Counted from the stretch's first letter, positions 23,231 through 32,266 are shown. The stretch: 64,000 bases of DNA from Neorhizobium sp. NCHU2750 (GCF_003597675.1 NZ_CP030827.1:620001-684000); one strand, 5' to 3'. Made by a program: numbers and translations. Notes: generated by a model from the letters alone, not told the origin.

Positions 23231-24471
23231 GCCATGATTTCAGGTTTTCGATCATCCCCGGCTGGATCGTCACAGATCCTCGGCTGAAGGGGAAGGATCT
23301 GCAGGTATTGTGCCTTCTCGGGCGCCATGCCGACAAGCAGGGCTGGTGTTGGCGTAGCCAGGTCAAGATGTCCGTGGAACTGGCCTGCGCCCGCTCCACG
23401 GTGCAGTCGTCGATTGATCGCCTGATCGATATCGGCGTTCTGGAAAAGCACGCTCGGGACACGAAGGATGGGAGCGATACGGCTCACTTCTACCGCGTGC
23501 TTTATGACCGCGCGCCGCCTTCTGGCTATGACTTTGACGCATACCAGAATGCGTACGAGAAGGAAAATGATCCTATTCAGGCATACAATGTAGGGGGTAC
23601 TCCTGCCGGTATACCGGCACCCCCTGCCGGTCCAGAGTCGGCACCCCCTGCCGGTTCTGGATCGGCACCTATTAAGGACCCAAGTTTAACCACCCAAGAA
23701 AAACCAGAAGAGAGAGAGCGCGAGCGCGGGATTGAAGGGGAAGAAAATCCCAAGGCGCTGGAGAAGCGGTTTCGCACATGGTGGAAGACTTGGCCGACCT
23801 ATGCCGTTGATGCTGAAGCGCCGACACGACGGGCTTGGTTCGATCTTACCGAAGAGCAGCGGTCGGCTTGCGAGGTGAAGACGCCTGATTATCTGGCTGC
23901 CGCGAAGGCGAGCGGGCGCAAGTTCTCCAAGGCTGCGGCGACCTATCTGGCGGAGCGGGCATGGGAGCGGCTTGACGGGAAAGCGATCGGGAATTCTGTG
24001 TCTGCCGAACGGCATAATCCGTATTCGAGACCGTGGTCAGCGTTGCGCATGGCTGAGCTTTCGAAAAATCCTGTCTCGCTGACGTTGTCGCCGCTGGAAG
24101 AGCGGATACTCGATAACAAGCCTGAAAAGGCTGATGTGATCTGGCGCGACAAGCGCGAGAAGGAAGGCTGGCCAGAGGCAGTTCGGCTCAACGAGGCTGC
24201 GCGAGATCGCCGGCCTGTTCACGTTCCTGCACATATTGTTGCCATCAGCCAAACCTTCGACAAGGTTGCCGTAGGTGGCGATATCTGGGAGGCGTGGAAG
24301 CGTTTGCACCATGAGCGTTGCTGGCCATGGATGCCTGAGCCGAACGGCCTTCCCTTCGTGCAATTCCCGGCTCTGCCGGATGGCATCGACGATCCAGACG
24401 AGGCGGTTGCTCAGGCGCTTCGAAATTTCCAGAGACAGCTTATCGAGAGGCGGGACAATGATGCAGCTTAA
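23227..24471 (+). CDS. Replication initiation (O-like, winged-helix) protein
   Basis: A 414-residue protein. The N-terminal about 100 residues form a winged helix of replication initiators (GKDLQVLCLLGRHADKQGWCWRSQVKMSVELACARSTVQSSIDRL). A Pro/Ala-rich hinge (about 122-145) follows, encoded by iteron-like DNA, then a C-terminal helical part with a WKTWP segment. In lambda, O binds iterons within its own gene; this gene has the same design. It should open the phage origin and recruit host helicase. Confidence 0.75.
   Translation: MSHDFRFSIIPGWIVTDPRLKGKDLQVLCLLGRHADKQGWCWRSQVKMSVELACARSTVQSSIDRLIDIGVLEKHARDTKDGSDTAHFYRVLYDRAPPSGYDFDAYQNAYEKENDPIQAYNVGGTPAGIPAPPAGPESAPPAGSGSAPIKDPSLTTQEKPEERERERGIEGEENPKALEKRFRTWWKTWPTYAVDAEAPTRRAWFDLTEEQRSACEVKTPDYLAAAKASGRKFSKAAATYLAERAWERLDGKAIGNSVSAERHNPYSRPWSALRMAELSKNPVSLTLSPLEERILDNKPEKADVIWRDKREKEGWPEAVRLNEAARDRRPVHVPAHIVAISQTFDKVAVGGDIWEAWKRLHHERCWPWMPEPNGLPFVQFPALPDGIDDPDEAVAQALRNFQRQLIERRDNDAA
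23594..23680 (+). repeat. Iterons in the replication gene (putative phage origin)
   Basis: Two perfect 17-mers CGGCACCCCCTGCCGGT (23615-23631, 23639-23655), one partial before (23594-23610) and one half after (23663-23671), at a 21-24-base period. Each full unit is part of a palindrome ACCGGCA-N5-TGCCGGT. A more AT-rich stretch (ATTAAGG...AAGTTTAACC) follows from 23671. This layout, inside an O-like gene, resembles lambda ori. Confidence 0.6.
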
Positions 24472-25111
24472 AAACCCCTTTGCCGGTCAGATAACGGACA
24501 AGGGTTGGGATCTGCTTCGGAAGAAGGACGACGAGAGGAAGAATCGTCAGTACTGCATTCGTATGGCTGGTTCCGACTGGATTGCCGAATCAGGGCTGAA
24601 AGCGGGATGGTTCTGTATCGCAGTTGAGTTTGGGAGGGAAAACGATGTGGAAAACCTCATGCAGAAAGAGGGTATTCATGCCTTGGTTCCGATGAGGATG
24701 GGACCGGAGCGTAAGCGCCGTGGGAAGGTATTGCCGCCTCAGCCGATGCCTGTCTTGCTTGGATATATGCTCGTTCGGTGTGTATTTTCAGGTCATGCGG
24801 CGAGTGCTCTTCAGAGCTTCAAGGGTGTCAAAGGAATGGTCGGAGGATGGTGTGGGCAACATGTATTAAGTGACGAAAAGGTCAACCGATACATGGACAT
24901 GGCGGCTTCTGGGCTATTCGACTGGGAAAGGTCTAAGGAGCCATCTTCATTGTTTCGCCAGGGCGTTTCGGTACGTGTGATTGAAGGTCCGTTTGTTGGT
25001 TTCTCGGGACCGATAGTGTCGATGGGTAAGGGCGGCGCTATCGTAGAGGTTCATATCTTCGGGAAGTTGACGCCATGCATTTTCCCTCTTGAAATGATCG
25101 AGCCCTTGTGA
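24458..25111 (+). CDS. NusG paralogue (phage-encoded, NGN plus KOW)
   Basis: A 217-residue protein; ATG at 24458 or 24461, behind GAGGCGGG. After about 50 residues comes an NGN-like domain (WFCIAVEFGRENDVENLMQKEG...VPMRMG...LLGYMLVRCVF). The C-terminus is a KOW domain (QGVSVRVIEGPFVGFSGPIVSMGKGGAIVEV) ending in FPLEMIEPL. NusG/RfaH-like proteins bind RNA polymerase and change pausing or termination. Placed between replication and late genes, directly before a terminator, it may serve as the late antiterminator in the role of lambda Q. Confidence 0.8.
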   Translation: MMQLKNPFAGQITDKGWDLLRKKDDERKNRQYCIRMAGSDWIAESGLKAGWFCIAVEFGRENDVENLMQKEGIHALVPMRMGPERKRRGKVLPPQPMPVLLGYMLVRCVFSGHAASALQSFKGVKGMVGGWCGQHVLSDEKVNRYMDMAASGLFDWERSKEPSSLFRQGVSVRVIEGPFVGFSGPIVSMGKGGAIVEVHIFGKLTPCIFPLEMIEPL

Positions 25112-25170
25112 GTAGAAATCTGACCATGACGACCCCGTTCTTAGTGGATTTGATCTCACGCCGGGACCTT

Positions 25171-25210
25171 GCCCTGACTGCCTTCGAATGATGAGGCACC
25201 GATTCAGGGC
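25171..25210 (+). ncRNA. Bipartite RNA hairpin in the NusG-late leader
   Basis: GCCCTGA (25171-25177) pairs with TCAGGGC (25204-25210), and TGCCT (25179-25183) with AGGCA (25194-25198), giving a two-tier stem with asymmetric internal loop. It is intergenic and precedes the terminator at 25242. It could be a put-like antitermination element or a processing signal. Structure is read by eye; function inferred. Confidence 0.4.
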
Positions 25211-25241
25211 AGAAGCTGCCGCTATGTCTGGATGATTGCTG

Positions 25242-25264
25242 AGGCGACCGAGAGGTCGCCTTTT
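25242..25264 (+). terminator. Intrinsic terminator before late genes
   Basis: AGGCGACC (25242-25249), GAGA loop, GGTCGCCT (25254-25261), then TTT. It separates the NusG-like gene from the HNH/terminase genes, so late transcription from upstream must pass it. Confidence 0.75.
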
Positions 25265-25277
25265 GTGTATATAGGTT

Positions 25278-25652
25278 ATGGCACGTTCTCGCCTCACCAC
25301 TCTCAAGCCCAAGCTCTCGACCCTTCCTCCTCGCCTTGGCCGTATGGCTGGTGATGAGCAGGCGCGACACCGCGAGCGTGATGCCAACCTCGAACATCGG
25401 GGTTGGTACAAGACGGCACGGTGGCAGAAGCTTCGGCATCAGATCCTGATCAGGGATAACTACACCTGTCAGCGAACCGGCGTCCTCTGCATCGGCAAGC
25501 ACCCGGCAGACAACAGCCCGGTTGTCGACCACAAGCGTCCGCATCGTGGCAATCCCGATCTGTTCTGGGATGAGAGCAACCTGCATTGCGTGAGCAAAGC
25601 GTTCCACGACAGCGAGAAGCAGAAAGAGGAGCGGGCTCGGCCCGTGTGGTGA
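25278..25652 (+). CDS. HNH endonuclease near terminase
   Basis: A 124-residue HNH protein: CQRTGVLC then VVDHKRPHRGNPDLFWDESNLHCVSKAFHDSE, which is the DH...N...H pattern. HNH genes next to TerS/TerL are common and in HK97-like phages are needed for cutting and packaging DNA. It is the first gene of the late block, 14 bases past the terminator. Confidence 0.82.
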   Translation: MARSRLTTLKPKLSTLPPRLGRMAGDEQARHRERDANLEHRGWYKTARWQKLRHQILIRDNYTCQRTGVLCIGKHPADNSPVVDHKRPHRGNPDLFWDESNLHCVSKAFHDSEKQKEERARPVW

Positions 25653-25822
25653 TGATGAAGAGTGCACCCAAGCCTGAGCAGTTCGGCGAGCTGATGTCTA
25701 TGCCGGCGGATAAGATCTTCGCGGCGATCGTCGTTCTCTATGGCGAGAAGCTTGCGAATGAACTTGCCGACGAATTGTTGAACGGTGGGAAGCTCCCCAC
25801 CGTTCAGTGGCCGCGGTTCTGA
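25652..25822 (+). CDS. Small hypothetical phage protein
   Basis: A 56-residue protein, start MMKSAPKPEQFGEL overlapping the HNH stop by one base. Helical (ADKIFAAIVVLYGEKLANELADELL). No family recognised. Ends one base before the convergent gene at 25823. Confidence 0.5.
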   Translation: MMKSAPKPEQFGELMSMPADKIFAAIVVLYGEKLANELADELLNGGKLPTVQWPRF

Positions 25823-26110
25823 CTACTTGCCGTAAGCGGCTTGTAGCTTGGCAACCAAGGTTGGGATGCGAGCAGCTGCCAAACCATCCCAATAGCCATC
25901 GCCCGCTAAGGCGCCTGGCTTGTCGCTAGGCGGAAGCAGCTTAGCGCGAGCGTCGAAGTCCCGAGCGACGTTCGCTTTGATAAACTCTTTGGTCTTGGGA
26001 TCATTTAAGTCGAGCGTGATGCCTGCCTCCTTTGCAGCAATGTAGATCATCAACCCATTGATCTGCGCCTCCAAGTCGAAGATGCGAGTGGTTAGTTCTC
26101 GATTGTCCAT
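25823..26110 (-). CDS. Reverse-strand small gene (moron-like) before terminase
   Basis: A 95-residue protein, start MDNRELTTRIFDLEAQINGL with AGGAGGG 4 bases upstream. The N-terminal helix looks like a coiled coil; the C-terminus (YWDGLAAARIPTLVAKLQAAYGK) is unrecognised. It is the only gene in this late stretch on the other strand, with its own strong ribosome site, which fits a moron expressed in the lysogen. Confidence 0.6.
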   Translation of the reverse strand: MDNRELTTRIFDLEAQINGLMIYIAAKEAGITLDLNDPKTKEFIKANVARDFDARAKLLPPSDKPGALAGDGYWDGLAAARIPTLVAKLQAAYGK

Positions 26111-26340
26111 GCAGCCCTCCTGATGTTTGAGCAACCCATGAGAGCAGAGCATGGAACCGATGTCGAGGTGGCATAAGCGGCGCGCGCCTACCCGGTGCGA
26201 TAGCTCACAAGGCGGCAACAACCCCGTAAGCGACCGATAACCACACAAGGCCGATTTCGTGGGCCGGGGGGGCGGTCAAAACTTCAAAATGCCTCTCGCG
26301 CCTAGACCCGCGCCCCTCTCACGGACAGATTTTTTTTCTG
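26111..26340. other. Region upstream of terS, possible packaging site
   Basis: 230 bases without a gene. It includes a G-rich tract GGGCCGGGGGGGCGG (26261-26275) 66 bases before terS, and a T-run just before the terS ATG. Cohesive-end or pac sites of siphophages often lie just before terS. No direct evidence for cutting here. It should also hold the promoter for the reverse gene at 26110. Confidence 0.35.
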
Positions 26341-26823
26341 ATGCCTCAGGATTTTGACCTCTTCGGCAATCCCCTGTCCCACGACGATCCCAAGCTTGGG
26401 AGGCCGGAGCATGTGCCATCGGAGGAAAACATCATATTCGTCATGGTGTTACTGGCTGGCGGTGCGACCAATAACGAGGTGGCGAAAACGTTGGGCATCT
26501 CTGTCCCGACTTTTCGCAAACATTATTTGCATTTGATCAAGCAGCGCGACCTGATGATGACCAGGCTGACCACAAAGCTTCGTGTATCCCAGATCAAGCA
26601 AGGCATTGCCGGAAACGCCTCCGCCCTCAATGCAGCACTCAACACGCTCGATAAGGTTCGCGCCGAAAGCGCCGAGGCGCGGATCAAAGAACGTGAGAAG
26701 GCCAAACCGGAGAAGGCGAAAAAGCTTGGCAAGAAGGAAGAGAAGCAGCTCGCCGCGCAGAACGTGTCCGGCAAGTTCGCTCCGCCCTCCGGTCCGAAGC
26801 TGATCGTCGATAACCGCACATGA
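26341..26823 (+). CDS. Terminase small subunit
   Basis: A 160-residue protein. An N-terminal helix-turn-helix (GATNNEVAKTLGISVPTFRKHY, about residues 40-61) recognises packaging DNA, followed by a helical oligomerisation part and a Lys/Glu-rich tail. Directly before TerL with a 4-base overlap. Confidence 0.78.
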   Translation: MPQDFDLFGNPLSHDDPKLGRPEHVPSEENIIFVMVLLAGGATNNEVAKTLGISVPTFRKHYLHLIKQRDLMMTRLTTKLRVSQIKQGIAGNASALNAALNTLDKVRAESAEARIKEREKAKPEKAKKLGKKEEKQLAAQNVSGKFAPPSGPKLIVDNRT

Positions 26824-28574
26824 AGTGGTCGACCGCATGTCCGGATTGGGAGGACCGTATCGTCGAGGGGCGATCGCTGATCCCCATGGCGCCGCTGTTC
26901 CAGACCGAGGCGGACGCGGCGCTTGAGGTCTTCAAGTCGCTCCGGATCGTCGATGTCGCAGGGCAGCCCACATTCGGAGAGGCCTGCGGCGAATACGTCT
27001 TCGATTTCGTCCGTGCCGTGTTCGGCGCCTACGACGCCGAAACGGGACACCGCCTGATCGAAGAGTTCTTCCTCCTGATTTCGAAGAAGAACATCAAGAG
27101 CACCATGGCCGCTGGCATCATGCTGACGGCGCTGATCCGCAACTGGCGACATTCTCAGGAACTCCTGATCTTGGCGCCAACGCAGGAAGTTGCGGGCAAC
27201 TCTTTCAATCCGGCTGCCGACATGGTCGAGGCCGATCCAGAACTTAAGGATCTTCTCGACGTTAACCGGAACCTGAAGACGATCACCCATCGTCGCACCA
27301 AAGCGGTTCTCAAGGTCGTGTCGGCGGATTCGAATTCTGCGGCCGGCAAGAAAGCCGCCTTCGTCCTGATCGAGGAGTTGTGGCAGTTCGGCAAGCGCGC
27401 CGGGGCCGCCTCGATGCTGCAGGAAGCGACGGGCGGCTTGATTTCGAGGCCGGAAGGTTTCGTAATCTATATCACTACCCAATCCGACGAACCGCCGGAA
27501 GGCGTGTTCCGCGAGAAGCTGAATTATTTCCGCGACGTGCGCGACGGCAAGATCGACGATCCGCGCAGCCTCGCGGTTCTGTATGAGTTCCCGGAGCGAA
27601 TGGTCGAGGACAAGAGCTATCTCGATCCGTCGAATTTCTACATCACCAACCCGAATATGGGGCGTTCTGTCCGCCAGGATTGGCTGGAGCGAAAACTCGC
27701 TAAGGTTCAAACTGGTGACGACGAGGATGGCGACACGATCCAGTCGTTCCTCGCGAAGCACCTTAATGTCCAGATCGGCATGCGCAACCGCGCGAACCGG
27801 TGGGCAGGCGCTCCTCTCTGGACCTCAGGGACCGACAAGGCGCTCGCGGCGCTTCCGCATCTCGACGCGTTCCGCGAGGTAGTTCGTCGATCCGAGTGTG
27901 TCGTGGTCGGTATCGATGGAGGCGGGCTGGACGACCTCTTCGGCTTTTCGGCTCTCGGCCGCGAGCCGGGTGAAATCGAAATAGAGATCGAGGTGGATGG
28001 CGTGAAGCGGCGCGTATCCATGTCGCGCTGGTTGTCATGGTCGCATGCATGGTGTGATGAGGATGTCTTGCGTATCCGCAAGAAGATCGCACCGAAGCTC
28101 CTCGATCTGAAGGCAGAAAAGAGCCTCACGATTGTCAGCGATGGTCTGACGGATATGGGTGAGATCGTCGAGCGCGTCGATTATGTGAAGCGTGCCGGAA
28201 AGCTCGGCGGCGTTTCCGTCGACCCTGCCGGCCTCGGCGACCTGATGGATATTCTTGCCGATATAGATGTGACCATAGACAATGGCCTGCTTGTCGGCGC
28301 CCCTCAGGGGATTGGCATGATGAATGCCATCAAGACCGTCGAGCGCCGCCTGAAAAGCGGTTTGTTTCGCCATTCCGGTGGCGGCTTGATGGAGTTCTGT
28401 GTGTCGAACCTCAAGATCGAGCCGACTGCCACCGCCATCCGCGCAACCAAGCAAACGGCCGGCGACGCGAAGATCGACCCGGCCATGGCGATGTTCAACG
28501 CCGCCACATTGATGGCGCGCAACCCAACGCCTCACCAGGCGGAAAAAGCCTACCAGATGCTGGTCTTCGGCTAA
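26820..28574 (+). CDS. Terminase large subunit
   Basis: A 584-residue TerL of the Terminase_1 type. A Walker A-like SKKNIKST (residues 88-95), Walker B FVLIEE (181-186) and the TQSDEPPEG coupling motif near 222-230 form the ATPase. The C-terminal half carries the RNase H-like nuclease with aspartates (VVGIDGGGLDDLFG; near residues 361-374). Packages DNA into proheads. Confidence 0.92.
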   Translation: MKWSTACPDWEDRIVEGRSLIPMAPLFQTEADAALEVFKSLRIVDVAGQPTFGEACGEYVFDFVRAVFGAYDAETGHRLIEEFFLLISKKNIKSTMAAGIMLTALIRNWRHSQELLILAPTQEVAGNSFNPAADMVEADPELKDLLDVNRNLKTITHRRTKAVLKVVSADSNSAAGKKAAFVLIEELWQFGKRAGAASMLQEATGGLISRPEGFVIYITTQSDEPPEGVFREKLNYFRDVRDGKIDDPRSLAVLYEFPERMVEDKSYLDPSNFYITNPNMGRSVRQDWLERKLAKVQTGDDEDGDTIQSFLAKHLNVQIGMRNRANRWAGAPLWTSGTDKALAALPHLDAFREVVRRSECVVVGIDGGGLDDLFGFSALGREPGEIEIEIEVDGVKRRVSMSRWLSWSHAWCDEDVLRIRKKIAPKLLDLKAEKSLTIVSDGLTDMGEIVERVDYVKRAGKLGGVSVDPAGLGDLMDILADIDVTIDNGLLVGAPQGIGMMNAIKTVERRLKSGLFRHSGGGLMEFCVSNLKIEPTATAIRATKQTAGDAKIDPAMAMFNAATLMARNPTPHQAEKAYQMLVFG

Positions 28575-28586
28575 CAGGAGCCTTCA

Positions 28587-30551
28587 ATGAATAGGATGTA
28601 TTCGGTCCTGACGGTCAAGGCCGTCGAGGAGGAGAGCCGCATTATCCGTGGCGTGGCCACCACACCCAATCCGGATCGTGTGGGAGACATCGTCGAACCC
28701 CTCGGTGTCCAGTTCAAGAACCCGATGCCACTGCTGCATCAGCACGATCACGACAAGCCTGTCGGGTCGGTCACCTTCGACAAACCCACGGCAGAAGGTA
28801 TCACCTTCGAGGCTAGGTTGCCGACGATCGAGGAGGCAGGGCCGTTGCGCGATCGCATCGAGACGGCGTGGGGCGAATTGAAGGCTGGCCTTGTTCGTGC
28901 CGTTTCGATCGGCTTTCGCGCCCTCGAATATGCCTGGATGGATGACGGCGGCATTCGCTTCACCAAGTCCGAGGTTCTTGAGCTTTCTCTCGTCACCGTC
29001 CCGGCCAATGCCGACGCGGTGATCTCCACCATCAAGTCGATCGACCGTCCCTTGCTCGCCGCGACAGGCAAAGAGCCGGGCGCAAATGATCGACCTGTCC
29101 GTCCCGGCGCTTCGGGAAAATCCATCAAACCCGTCAATTTGCGCCCGAAGGAGGGCACTGACATGAAAACCATCGCCGAGCAGATTGCTGCTCTTGAGGC
29201 CTCCCGACAGGCAAAGGCCGCCCGCATGGCGGAAGTCATGCAGAAGTCCATCAACGAAGGCCGCTCGACCGATGCTGCCGAACAGGAAGAATTCGATACG
29301 CTCGAAGGCGAAGTCGATGCGATCGACGGCGACCTGAAGCGCCTTCGCGCGCTCGAAAAGGCCCAGGCCGTCAAGGCTGCCCCAGTCGTGCCGGCTGCCA
29401 TCGCCAACGCTGCCGCCGGGACGGCGGTTCGCACCGGCAACGTCGCGTTGAAGTCCGAACCCGGCAAGGGCATTCGCTTCGCCCGTTATGCCAAGTGCCT
29501 CGGCATCTCCCACAAGACGCATCAGCCTCTCGATCGCGTCGCGGAAATGCTTTACGGCAAGAGCGACCCGGATCTCGTCGATATCGTCAAGGCTGCTGTC
29601 TCGGCCATGACATCGGCGAACACCGATGCTCTGATCGGTAACGAAGGCGGTTTCGCCGATTTTGTCGAGTTCCTTCGCCCCATGACCGTGCTCGGCCGTT
29701 TCGGGACCGGCAACATCCCGACGCTGACGCAGGTGCCGTTCCGCGTGCCGCTGATCTCGGAAACGAGTGAAAGCGACGCGCAATGGGTCGGGGAAGGCAA
29801 GGGCAAGCCGATCACCAAGATGGGCGCCGGCCGTACCGAATTGACGCCGCTCAAGATCGCCACCATCGCCGTGCAGACGATGGAGCTGATCCGCGACAGC
29901 TCGCCATCGTCCGATGTGCTGATCCGAAATTCTCTGGCCAAGGCCATCGCCAAGCGCTCGGATATCTCCTTCATCGATCCGACCTCCGCCGCAAGCACCG
30001 GCGTTCGTCCGGGCTCGATCCTGAACGGCGTCACCGCCACGGCAAACAGCAGCGCGACTGGCGCTGATGGCGTGCGCGAGGATGTCCAGGCCCTGATTGG
30101 TGCATTCGTTGCTGCGAACAATCCGCTCCAGTCCGGCGTCTGGGTCATGAGTGCCACCTATGCTCTGCGTCTCATGATGATGCTCAATCCGCTCGGCCAG
30201 CGGGAATTCCCCGGCATCACCATGCAGGGCGGAACGTTCTTCGAGCTTCCGGTGATCGTCTCCAATTACCTGAGCGACTATGTCGCGCTGGTCAATGCCG
30301 AGGATATCTGGTTCGCCGACGAAGGCGGCATCGACATCTCCATGTCCACAGAAGCATCGCTCGAAATGTCGGATGCCCCGACGCAGGATGCCGGTGCGGC
30401 GACGCCCGTCGATACCGAACTCGTCTCGCTGTGGCAAACGAACTCTGTCGGCTTCCGTGCGGAGCGGACGCTGAACTGGGCGCGCCGCCGTTCCAGCGCC
30501 GTGGCCTGGATGGACAACATCACCTGGGGTGATCCTGTCGCCGCCGAATAA
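28587..30551 (+). CDS. Fused prohead protease - HK97-type major capsid protein
   Basis: A 654-residue fusion. Residues about 1-165 are a U35-type prohead protease (LLHQHDHDKPVG with His51, and VRAVSIGF with Ser107). A helical scaffold-like stretch (about 195-262, AEQIAALEASRQAKAARMAEVMQ) precedes the HK97 major capsid fold from about 300 (TDALIGNEGGFADFVEF...). Fusion of protease and capsid protein in one chain occurs in some HK97-like phages. It would be cleaved during maturation. Located before, rather than after, the portal gene. Confidence 0.92.
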   Translation: MNRMYSVLTVKAVEEESRIIRGVATTPNPDRVGDIVEPLGVQFKNPMPLLHQHDHDKPVGSVTFDKPTAEGITFEARLPTIEEAGPLRDRIETAWGELKAGLVRAVSIGFRALEYAWMDDGGIRFTKSEVLELSLVTVPANADAVISTIKSIDRPLLAATGKEPGANDRPVRPGASGKSIKPVNLRPKEGTDMKTIAEQIAALEASRQAKAARMAEVMQKSINEGRSTDAAEQEEFDTLEGEVDAIDGDLKRLRALEKAQAVKAAPVVPAAIANAAAGTAVRTGNVALKSEPGKGIRFARYAKCLGISHKTHQPLDRVAEMLYGKSDPDLVDIVKAAVSAMTSANTDALIGNEGGFADFVEFLRPMTVLGRFGTGNIPTLTQVPFRVPLISETSESDAQWVGEGKGKPITKMGAGRTELTPLKIATIAVQTMELIRDSSPSSDVLIRNSLAKAIAKRSDISFIDPTSAASTGVRPGSILNGVTATANSSATGADGVREDVQALIGAFVAANNPLQSGVWVMSATYALRLMMMLNPLGQREFPGITMQGGTFFELPVIVSNYLSDYVALVNAEDIWFADEGGIDISMSTEASLEMSDAPTQDAGAATPVDTELVSLWQTNSVGFRAERTLNWARRRSSAVAWMDNITWGDPVAAE

Positions 30552-30611
30552 CCGGCTCAAGCAATGCCCGGCCGCACGCTACTGCGGCCGGGTACTCGAT
30601 TGCAGGGAGTG

Positions 30612-30908
30612 ATGTCGATGAAATCCAGCACCTATATGACCCGCGCACTGCGATCGAAAGACGGTCGGTATGCGATCGCACTCGCCCGCCTCGGATATGC
30701 CGAACCCTTAAAGAATGCCACACCGACTGCAGATCCGCTCGACCATGATGGAGATGGTCGCAAGGGCGGCAGCACTGCGCCTGAGCCGGATGAAGCTTTG
30801 ACGGCTTTGCGGGCTGAATACCAGGCGCTGGCCGGCAAGCGCGCATTCTCGGGGTGGGATGCGGAAGCACTCCAGGCGAAGATCACAGACATGAAGGGCG
30901 CTGAATAA
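30612..30908 (+). CDS. Hypothetical head-region protein
   Basis: A 98-residue protein; start ATG 30612 (or 30618) behind CAGGGAG. Acidic with DHDGDGRKGG and a C-terminal helix (LRAEYQALAGKRAFSGWDAEALQAKI) resembling small head-associated proteins. Overlaps the portal gene by 1 base. Confidence 0.55.
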   Translation: MSMKSSTYMTRALRSKDGRYAIALARLGYAEPLKNATPTADPLDHDGDGRKGGSTAPEPDEALTALRAEYQALAGKRAFSGWDAEALQAKITDMKGAE

Positions 30909-32266
30909 TGCGCGTTCCACAGGTCCCGCTGGCATCATCCACGGTTGCTGTCGCGGAGCAAAAGGCCATGTCCCCCGTCGCGCGCGGTCGGGGTGGATGG
31001 TGGAGCATTCTCGAATCCTATGCTGGCGCATGGCAACGCAACGTCGAAGTCCGCTATGACAGTGTGCTTTCGAACCATGCCGATTTTGCCTGCCGCACCC
31101 TGATTGCCTCCGACATCGCCAAGCTGCGGATCAAGCTGGTTGCCAAGGACAGGAATGGCATCTGGCTCGAAACGACGAATGCGGCTTATTCGCCGGTACT
31201 GCGCAAGCCGAACCATTTCCAGACCCGCATCCAGTTCATGGAAAGTTGGGTCCTGTCTAAACTGCAGCGCGGAAACGCCTATATCCTGAAGCAGCGCGAC
31301 GGGCGCGGCGTCGTCGTCAAGCTGTTCGTGCTCGATCCGCAGTTGGTTACGCCGCTCGTGTCTGACAGCGGCGATGTCTTCTACCAGCTGAATGCCGACA
31401 ATCTGACCGGCGTGACGGAATCCGTCATCGTGCCGGCGCGCGAGATCATCCACGACCGGTTCAACTGCTTTTTCCATCCGCTTGTTGGCTTGTCGCCGAT
31501 CTTTGCCGGCGGCCTGGCCGCAATGCAGGGTCTGGCAATTCAGAACGACAGCACGCTGTTCTTTCAGAATGGAGCGCAGCCCGGTGGCGTGCTGACGGCG
31601 CCCGGTGCCATCGGTGACGATACGGCGGCGCGGTTGAAAGAGCACTGGCAGGCAAACTTTTCCGGCAAGAATGCCGGCAAAGTCGCGGTGTTGGGTGACG
31701 GCCTCACATACGAACCTATGAAGGCGAAGGCCGTCGACGCGCAGCTGATCGAGCAGCTGAAGTGGTCGGCGGAGGTGGTTTGCTCCACCTATCATGTTCC
31801 GCCCTACAAGGCGGGCGTCGGCACGATGCCGACGAACAACAATGTCCAGGCGCTGAACATCGAATATTACACCCAGTGCCTGCAGCGCCTGATCGAGGAT
31901 ATCGAGGTCTGCCTCGATGAAGGTCTCGGCATGGGCGAGAGCGTCGGGACCGAATTCGACACGGACAATCTTCTGCGTATGGACAGCGTCACGCAGATGG
32001 ATGTTCTCGACAAGTCGAAGGGCATCATGGCGCCCAACGAGCAGCGTCTCAAGCTTGGCCTTCCACCGAAGGCGGGCGGCGATAGCCCGATGCTGCAGCA
32101 GCAGAACTACAGTCTTGAGGCGCTGGCAAAGCGCGACGCTCAGGCTGATCCGTTTGGAACCGCTCAGCCGTCCACTCCTGCGGCAGACGAGCCCGCAAAC
32201 GACAATGCCGATGAACTGCAGGCGGCGAAAGCGCTTGTTGAGATCCATAAGGGGTTTTCTCTATGA
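30908..32266 (+). CDS. HK97-type portal protein
   Basis: A 452-residue portal: RTLIASDIAKLRIKLV, KLQRGNAYILKQRDGRG, FHPLVGLSPI, FFQNGAQPGGVL and PTNNNVQALNIEYYTQCLQRLIEDIE are typical portal segments. Forms the dodecameric vertex ring for packaging and tail joining. Its place after the capsid gene is unusual for HK97 relatives. Confidence 0.92.
   Translation: MRVPQVPLASSTVAVAEQKAMSPVARGRGGWWSILESYAGAWQRNVEVRYDSVLSNHADFACRTLIASDIAKLRIKLVAKDRNGIWLETTNAAYSPVLRKPNHFQTRIQFMESWVLSKLQRGNAYILKQRDGRGVVVKLFVLDPQLVTPLVSDSGDVFYQLNADNLTGVTESVIVPAREIIHDRFNCFFHPLVGLSPIFAGGLAAMQGLAIQNDSTLFFQNGAQPGGVLTAPGAIGDDTAARLKEHWQANFSGKNAGKVAVLGDGLTYEPMKAKAVDAQLIEQLKWSAEVVCSTYHVPPYKAGVGTMPTNNNVQALNIEYYTQCLQRLIEDIEVCLDEGLGMGESVGTEFDTDNLLRMDSVTQMDVLDKSKGIMAPNEQRLKLGLPPKAGGDSPMLQQQNYSLEALAKRDAQADPFGTAQPSTPAADEPANDNADELQAAKALVEIHKGFSL

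Noticed and set aside
28584..30560. 658-codon reverse-strand open frame opposite the capsid fusion gene
   Set aside because: Complete shadow of a clear HK97 protease/capsid gene. Its residues are His/Arg/Asp-rich without domains, and it has no ribosome site.
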